64,000 bases of DNA, from NCBI RefSeq assembly GCF_014842915.1, contig NZ_JACYXI010000008.1, positions 62,001 through 126,000 on the forward strand, read 5' to 3'. Shown here piece after piece: positions 59,278 to 64,000 of this stretch (the first letter of the stretch is position 1; the number at the start of each line of letters is the position of its first letter). Below the pieces are notes generated by a model that made no database searches, had not been told where the DNA came from, and was given only the letters and a program-made list of their open reading frames with translations. Origin of the DNA: Roseibium litorale. GTDB taxonomy: Bacteria > Pseudomonadota > Alphaproteobacteria > Rhizobiales > Stappiaceae. The position numbers and the translations under genes are program-made.

Positions 59278-60315
59278 TTAGGCTGCTTTTTCGTCTTCTG
59301 CTGAAAGTGTGAGGATGGCTTCGGGGGCAATGGAGACCTTGACGGTCTCACCCGTCTTGGGGGCGCTCAGCCCGCTGTGGAGGGCGTGGAGCGGGTCCTT
59401 GGTTATGCCGGAAAGCACGATGCGGTAATGGGTGCCGAGAAAGGTGACGGTTTCCACTCTGGCTGTCAGCGGCCCTTCCGGGTCGATGCGCACGTCTTCG
59501 GCCCGGACGAAGGCCTGTTTGCCATCGGCGGGAGCGGCAAGGGCCAGAACCCCGCCTGGAAGATAAAGCCGGTCTTTCCCGATCCGGCCACCGAGCGGCA
59601 TGGCGTTGCCGACGAACCGGGCGACAAAGGCTGTTTCCGGTTTGCGGTAGAGCGCCTCGGGCGTGCCGATCTGTGCGACCCGGCCATGGGACATCACTGC
59701 CACCCGGTCAGCGATGGCCATCGCCTCGTCCTGATCATGGGTGACGAAAATCGCGGTGATGCCGAACTGCCGCAACAGCGCGGCCAGTTCGCCGCGCAGT
59801 TCGGTTCTGAGTGCGGCATCCAGCGCGGACAGCGGCTCGTCGAGCAGCAGGATGCGCGGGCGCGGGGCAAAGGCCCGGGCGAGTGCAACACGCTGGCGCT
59901 GGCCGCCCGAAAGCGCCCCGATGGGCCGGTCCGCATAGGCCTCCAGGCGGCACAGAGCGATGACTTCGTCCACCCGCGCGGCAATTTCCGCCTTCGGCAG
60001 ACGCTGCATCTTCAGCCCGTAGCCAATGTTGCCGCGCACCGGCATGTTGGGAAACAGCGCGTAGGACTGGAAGACCATACCCACCTTGCGCTTTTCCACT
60101 GGCAAGGCGGCAACGTCCTCGCCATCGAAGCGGATTTCGGCGCCGGGGTCGGGCGTCTGCAATCCGGCAATGATCCTGAGCAATGTTGTCTTGCCGCAAC
60201 CCGAGGGGCCGAGCAGGGAGACGATCTCGCCCCCGGCAATCTCCAGGCTGGTGGGTAGCAAGGCGCGGGTGCCGCCGGGAAAGGTCTTGGCGATGTTCTT
60301 GAGAATAAGCGTCAT
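59278..60315 (-). CDS. ABC transporter ATP-binding protein (PotA/FbpC/PhnT class)
   Basis: A 345-residue ATPase from the ATG at 60315. Walker A GPSGCGKT is at 36-43, signature [15 protein letters not shown], Walker B ILLLDEPLSALD, switch IFVTHDQDEAM, and a C-terminal TOBE domain (FVARFVGNAMPLGGRIG and onward). The group includes polyamine, iron(III) and 2-aminoethylphosphonate importers. It follows the second permease by 10 bp. Confidence 0.92.
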   Translation of the reverse strand: MTLILKNIAKTFPGGTRALLPTSLEIAGGEIVSLLGPSGCGKTTLLRIIAGLQTPDPGAEIRFDGEDVAALPVEKRKVGMVFQSYALFPNMPVRGNIGYGLKMQRLPKAEIAARVDEVIALCRLEAYADRPIGALSGGQRQRVALARAFAPRPRILLLDEPLSALDAALRTELRGELAALLRQFGITAIFVTHDQDEAMAIADRVAVMSHGRVAQIGTPEALYRKPETAFVARFVGNAMPLGGRIGKDRLYLPGGVLALAAPADGKQAFVRAEDVRIDPEGPLTARVETVTFLGTHYRIVLSGITKDPLHALHSGLSAPKTGETVKVSIAPEAILTLSAEDEKAA

Positions 60316-60325
60316 GATGTTGATC

Positions 60326-61129
60326 TCATTGGGCGGCTTTGCTGGCCTTTGCACTTGCTCGGGCGCTGGCCCATTGCATGGCCATCAGCAGCGGCACGAT
60401 CATGAGGAAGAAGACCAGCGTATAGGCCGAGGCGATCTCCAGCCGCATGGAGGCATAGGAATCGGCAAGGCCGACCGGCAGGGTCTTGGTCAGCGGCGTG
60501 TGCAGCATCCAGGTCAGGTTGAATTCGCCGATGGACAGGGTGACGACGGTGAGCGCCCCGGCCAGAATGCCCGGCATGGCATTGGGCACGACAATGTCGA
60601 TAAAGCGGCGCACGGGACCGGCCCCCAGGGTGGCTGCCCCCTCCTCCAGCGTCTTGAGGTCCATGGCCATCAGCACCGACAGAACCGAGCGGACCATGAA
60701 GGGCAGCGTGTAGAGAACGTGTCCCGTCAGTATGAAGGCAGGGCTGGCGCGGAAACCCTTGAAGGAGCCGTAAAGCTGCAGCAGGGCCAGAGCCAGGGCG
60801 AGACCGGGAATGGCAAGCGGCAGGGAGATGAACTCTTCCAGGATGCGCGACACCCGTCCCGGATTGCGTGCCAGCCCATAGGCCGCCGGAACCCCGATGA
60901 CGAGCGTAACGGCAAGACAGGCCAGCGCCAGCCAGACCGACAGGAAGATGCTGTCCGCATAAAGCTCCCAGACCTCGGTGATCCATTTGAGCGTCAACCC
61001 GGAGGACAGGCCGCGGAAATAGTTGGCGGTCACGCCCGCCAGAACGGATTGCAGTGTCGGCACGAACAGAAAGGCGCAGGTCACGAGCGTCACGAACAGC
61101 TGCAGGAGCTTTGCAGGGGATCTGAGCAT
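60326..61129 (-). CDS. ABC transporter permease (PotC/PhnV class)
   Basis: A 267-residue membrane protein from the ATG at 61129, about six helices. The EAA loop LKTLEEGAATLGAGPVRRFIDIVVPNAMPGI is near residues 158-188. It begins 1 nt after the other permease stop. Paired with the next gene as a heterodimeric channel. Confidence 0.9.
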   Translation of the reverse strand: MLRSPAKLLQLFVTLVTCAFLFVPTLQSVLAGVTANYFRGLSSGLTLKWITEVWELYADSIFLSVWLALACLAVTLVIGVPAAYGLARNPGRVSRILEEFISLPLAIPGLALALALLQLYGSFKGFRASPAFILTGHVLYTLPFMVRSVLSVLMAMDLKTLEEGAATLGAGPVRRFIDIVVPNAMPGILAGALTVVTLSIGEFNLTWMLHTPLTKTLPVGLADSYASMRLEIASAYTLVFFLMIVPLLMAMQWASARASAKASKAAQ

Positions 61130-61130
61130 G

Positions 61131-61934
61131 TCAGCCTCCCGCCGCAACGGTGGTGCCGGAGAAGGACCGGGCAATCAGCAGCATTGCCCAGGTGACCAGA
61201 CCAAGAAGAACCGACAGGGCCGAAGCCATGGCGAAATTCGCCGAGAGAGTAAACTCGGTGTAGATGACCATCGGCAGCACATCGATGTCGGTCGCCAGCG
61301 TGAAGGCCGTGCCGAAGGCGCCCATGGCGGTGGCGAAGGCAATGGCACCTGCTGCGATCAGCGACGGGGCAAGCGCGGGCAGCAGCACGTCGAGAATGAT
61401 CCGGTGGGCCGGTGCGCCAAGGGTCCGCGCGGCTTCCTCAAGCGAGGGGTCAATCTTTTCCGCAGCCGCCATCACGGTCAAAAGCACGCGCGGGATCGAG
61501 AAATAGAGATAGCCGAGAAACAGCCCGAACATGGAATAGGCAAAGACCAGATGGCCAGGCAGCAGCTGGTTGAACAGGCCCTGACGCCCGCCGAGCAGAA
61601 TGATCATGAAACCGACGACAACCCCCGGAAAAGCCAGCGGCAATGTCAGCATGGACAGGATCACATTGCGTCCGGGAAAGCGGTTGCGCACCAGAAATAG
61701 CCCTGCGGTGGTCGAAACCGCCAGAGCCGCGGCGGTGACCGCCAGGGAGACGAGCACGGTCTGCCCCAGCGCAGAGAGATAGCGCGGGGTCTTAAGGATT
61801 TGCAGATAGATGCCCCAGCCTGCATCTCCCTCCGCCGATCCCAGGATCAGCCGGACCAGCGGCAGCGCCAGAAAGGCGAATGTGAAAACCGCCAGCGGCA
61901 CAAGGCACAGGCCGGCGAATTGACGGGATGTCAC
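61131..61934 (-). CDS. ABC transporter permease (PotB/PhnU class)
   Basis: 267 residues from a GTG at 61934 with GGAG 7 nt upstream; an alternative in-frame start lies 39 nt earlier at 61973. About six helices; EAA loop IDPSLEEAARTLGAPAHRIILDVLLPALAPSL near residues 158-189. It follows the binding-protein gene by 59 bp. Confidence 0.9.
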   Translation of the reverse strand: MTSRQFAGLCLVPLAVFTFAFLALPLVRLILGSAEGDAGWGIYLQILKTPRYLSALGQTVLVSLAVTAAALAVSTTAGLFLVRNRFPGRNVILSMLTLPLAFPGVVVGFMIILLGGRQGLFNQLLPGHLVFAYSMFGLFLGYLYFSIPRVLLTVMAAAEKIDPSLEEAARTLGAPAHRIILDVLLPALAPSLIAAGAIAFATAMGAFGTAFTLATDIDVLPMVIYTEFTLSANFAMASALSVLLGLVTWAMLLIARSFSGTTVAAGG

Positions 61935-61993
61935 GGTGGCACTCCGTTGGAGGGGAAAGACCGGACGGGGCATTCGCCCCGCCCGGCTTTGCG

Positions 61994-62989
61994 TTACTTG
62001 ACTTCCGAGAGATAGCGCTCGCCGAAGGGGCCTTGCGCCTTTTCCATTTCGGCATAGTCAACCGCCTTGGCGCGGGCGTAGTCGCTGGCCGGCAGGAACT
62101 TGGCCGCGATTTCCTCCGGCAGTTCCACCGGGCGGGACGGCTGCAGATAGGCGTTGGTCCAGATTGCCTGGCCTTCATCGGAGAGGATGAAGTCGAGCGC
62201 CTTCTTTGCCGCTTCCGGATGCGGGTCGTTCGCAACCATGCTCATGACGTAAGGCACGCGCACGGAGCCTTCGCAGGGCAGCACGAATTCGAAATTGCCG
62301 TCTTCCTCATACTTGGCGCGGTAGGCGTTGAAATCGTAATCGAACAGGATCGGAATTTCGCCGGAGACGACGCGGGCGAAGGAGGTCTGCTTGGGGACGA
62401 TCGGATCGTTCTTGGCCAGATCCTTGAAATAGGAGATGGCCGGGTCGAAGTTGGTGAGGTCGCCGCCCTTGGCCAGGTTCACCGCCACGGCGCCGGCATA
62501 GCCGACAAAGGCGGAAGACGGATCGAGATAGCCAACCATGCCCTTGTAGTCAGGCTTGGTCAGGTCGGCAAAGCACTGCGGCACCGGCTTGCCGTCCAGC
62601 GCGTCGACATTCACGAAAAAGCCGATGGTGCCGTAGTGAACCGCGAACCACTTGCCTTCCGGATCCTTCAGGCCTTCGGGGATCTCGTCAAAGCCCTTGG
62701 GCTTATAGGCCTGAACGAGGCCTTCCTTGGCCGCCTTGATGCCGGTGGTCACGCCATAATAGGCAACGTCAGCGACCGGGTTGTCCTTCTCGGCAACGAG
62801 CTGGGCATAGGTCTGGCCGGAATTCTTGTTGTCCTGCGGCATCTTCACGCCGGTCTTGTCCTCGATGGCCTTCAGCATCGAGCCCCAGTCCGCCCATTGC
62901 GGCGGGCAGTTGTAGCAAATGGCGTCTTCGGCTGTGGCCGGAGTGACGATGGCGGTTGCGGCAAGCGCAGCCAAAACGATATGTTTCAT
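61994..62989 (-). CDS. ABC transporter solute-binding protein (PotD/PhnS/iron-binding class)
   Basis: A 331-residue exported protein from the ATG at 62989, signal MKHIVLAALAATAIVTPATA. The mature N-terminus EDAICYNCPPQWADWGSML holds a C-x2-C pair. Family landmarks are ADVAYYGVTTGIKAAKEGLV, GTIGFFVNVDALDG, YDFNAYRAKYEEDGN and LDFILSDEGQAIWTNAYLQPSRPVELP. Such proteins bind small anionic ligands. The ligand of this one is unassigned; the linked phosphodiesterase favours an organophosphate. Confidence 0.88.
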   Translation of the reverse strand: MKHIVLAALAATAIVTPATAEDAICYNCPPQWADWGSMLKAIEDKTGVKMPQDNKNSGQTYAQLVAEKDNPVADVAYYGVTTGIKAAKEGLVQAYKPKGFDEIPEGLKDPEGKWFAVHYGTIGFFVNVDALDGKPVPQCFADLTKPDYKGMVGYLDPSSAFVGYAGAVAVNLAKGGDLTNFDPAISYFKDLAKNDPIVPKQTSFARVVSGEIPILFDYDFNAYRAKYEEDGNFEFVLPCEGSVRVPYVMSMVANDPHPEAAKKALDFILSDEGQAIWTNAYLQPSRPVELPEEIAAKFLPASDYARAKAVDYAEMEKAQGPFGERYLSEVK

Positions 62990-62993
62990 CGGT

Positions 62994-64000
62994 TCATCCT
63001 TGTTTGAGAGCATACTTGAGCGAGGGAACGGACGGTGGCTGGGGCGCAATCCCGGCCGCCGTCGGGCTTTCCGGACGCGGAGCGGCGAGCGTCGCTCCGG
63101 CGCGGAACTGGAAGGGCAGCGCTGGCCGCTGCTCGAATGGGCCGCCCTGAAGGGCGCAAAGCAGGGTTTCCGCGGCCTGACGGCCCATTGCCGCAGGCCG
63201 GGTCTCAATCGTCGCAAGCGGAATGTCCAGCATCCTGCCGATTTCAATGCCGTCGAACCCGGCAACGGACAGATCCTCCGGCACGCGCCAGCCCGAAAGG
63301 CGCGCCGCCTTCTGCACCGCAATGGCAAGAAAGTCGTTGGACGCAAAGACCGCGGTCAGCCCGCTGTGCTCCCGCAGAATATCCGCCAGCTTTTCGGGGG
63401 TCTTGGCCTCGGCTTCGCTGATTTCGATCAAGGCAGGATCCGGCAGGCCCCGCGCCCGGCACTCGGCCAGAAACCCGGCATAGCGGTTGCGGGACCGGTC
63501 GGACGTTGCAAAGCGCAGCGCCAGAAAGCCCGTGCGCCGGTGGCCGAGGGCGGCAAACTGCCGGGCAATTTCGCGCGCAGCCTCGAAATTATCCACATAG
63601 GCCGAGCAGAAGCCGTCGAGCGGATCGTGAAACATCAGCGAAACGGGGATGTTGCGCTCCCGGGCCTGCTTCAGCTCGCGGCTTTTCTCCGGCGCGGTCA
63701 TCGTGACGATCAGGCCATCGACATCATTGGACAGCAGCGTGGCGATGGCCTCGTTGTCGATGGCGCCATCATAGTTCGAGCTGGAGATCAGCAGCTGGTA
63801 TCCGGACCCCAGCAGCACCTCCTGCGCGCCCTGCACTGCCTCGGCGAAAACCGGATTGGCCAGCGAGGGCACCAGGCAGCCGATGGTCATGGAGCGCTTG
63901 CTTTGGAGCGCGCGCCCGGTGGCGCTGAAAGAAAAGCCCAGGCTCCGGGCCGCCTTTTCCACCCTCTTGCGGACATCGGCGCTGGCCGGTCCCGAATTGT
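62994..64000 (-). CDS. LacI-family regulator (partial; N-terminal HTH beyond the right edge)
   Basis: About 335 residues are present; the reading frame is open to the right edge, with NSGPASADVRKRVEKAARSL showing the last HTH-domain helix. Hinge and effector landmarks are FSATGRALQSKRSMTIGCLVPSL, ALGHRRTGFLALRFA, AVFASNDFLAIAVQKAARLSG and VAGFDGIEIGRMLDIPLATIETRP. It is immediately upstream of the ABC/phosphodiesterase operon on the same strand, only 4 nt from the binding-protein start, so it is probably co-transcribed and autoregulated with it. Confidence 0.9.
   Translation of the reverse strand, partial: NSGPASADVRKRVEKAARSLGFSFSATGRALQSKRSMTIGCLVPSLANPVFAEAVQGAQEVLLGSGYQLLISSSNYDGAIDNEAIATLLSNDVDGLIVTMTAPEKSRELKQARERNIPVSLMFHDPLDGFCSAYVDNFEAAREIARQFAALGHRRTGFLALRFATSDRSRNRYAGFLAECRARGLPDPALIEISEAEAKTPEKLADILREHSGLTAVFASNDFLAIAVQKAARLSGWRVPEDLSVAGFDGIEIGRMLDIPLATIETRPAAMGRQAAETLLCALQGGPFEQRPALPFQFRAGATLAAPRPESPTAAGIAPQPPSVPSLKYALKQG

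Overview
The window looks like the chromosome of a free-living, high-GC alphaproteobacterium. The density of TRAP and ABC carboxylate/sugar importers, the six LacI-type regulators, the aromatic-acid genes and the three palindromic intergenic repeats resemble Rhizobiales/Stappiaceae-type genomes (Roseibium/Labrenzia/Stappia-like). That placement is an inference from gene content; there is no rRNA or marker gene here. No tRNA, rRNA, CRISPR array or intact phage was seen. Essentially all of the sequence is accessory catabolic and stress-response DNA.

Region by region. (1) 1-10082 is an aromatic-acid catabolic locus: a MobA-like flavoprotein monooxygenase cut by the left edge, a MarR regulator, a tripartite TRAP importer, a LysR-type regulator with two tandem HTH domains, a DUF1932-type dehydrogenase, and a plus-strand operon of GalB-like hydratase, VOC-fold extradiol dioxygenase, GalC/LigK aldolase and GalD/PrpF tautomerase. 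The lower gallate/protocatechuate-4,5 route is recognisable, but the ring-cleaving enzyme is not the usual LigAB/GalA type. (2) 10099-10645 is a decayed CopG/ParE-type toxin-antitoxin module. (3) 10978-18471 is a plus-strand periplasmic copper-handling island: His-rich and Cys-rich small exported proteins, a cytochrome c-prime-like protein with a periodic Met-Met repeat, a di-heme cytochrome c, a DUF411 protein, a TolC-like lipoprotein, a Tat-exported multicopper oxidase and a CusF-like protein. No copper ATPase or RND pump lies in it. It ends beside an IS5-family transposase remnant (18758-19240).

(4) 19306-26023 is a sugar ABC importer with a GH63-like glycosidase and a divergent LacI regulator; a near-perfect operator lies between them. 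(5) 26196-28297 holds a membrane diguanylate cyclase and an SMP-30-type lactonase. (6) 28795-33574 is a ribose-type ABC importer and its LacI regulator. (7) 33599-43907 is a sugar-acid locus: two LacI regulators, a TRAP importer, and dehydrogenases and a kinase that together make the complete L-idonate -> 5-ketogluconate -> gluconate -> 6-phosphogluconate route. GTTATCGATAAC-type palindromes tie regions 6 and 7 together. (8) 44003-48684 is a YhaN/YhaO (SbcCD-like) DNA-repair pair, followed by a LysR fragment. (9) 49166-58215 is a galactoside locus: GH4, GH2, a MalFGK-type importer and a LacI regulator with TTTAGTAAA-type operators. (10) 58441-64000 is an ABC importer of the iron/polyamine/phosphonate structural class, translationally packed with a calcineurin-like phosphodiesterase, plus a LacI regulator cut by the right edge.

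Three roughly 180-190 bp copies of a palindromic, GC-rich intergenic repeat (28448, 38754 and 42641) punctuate regions 5-7.
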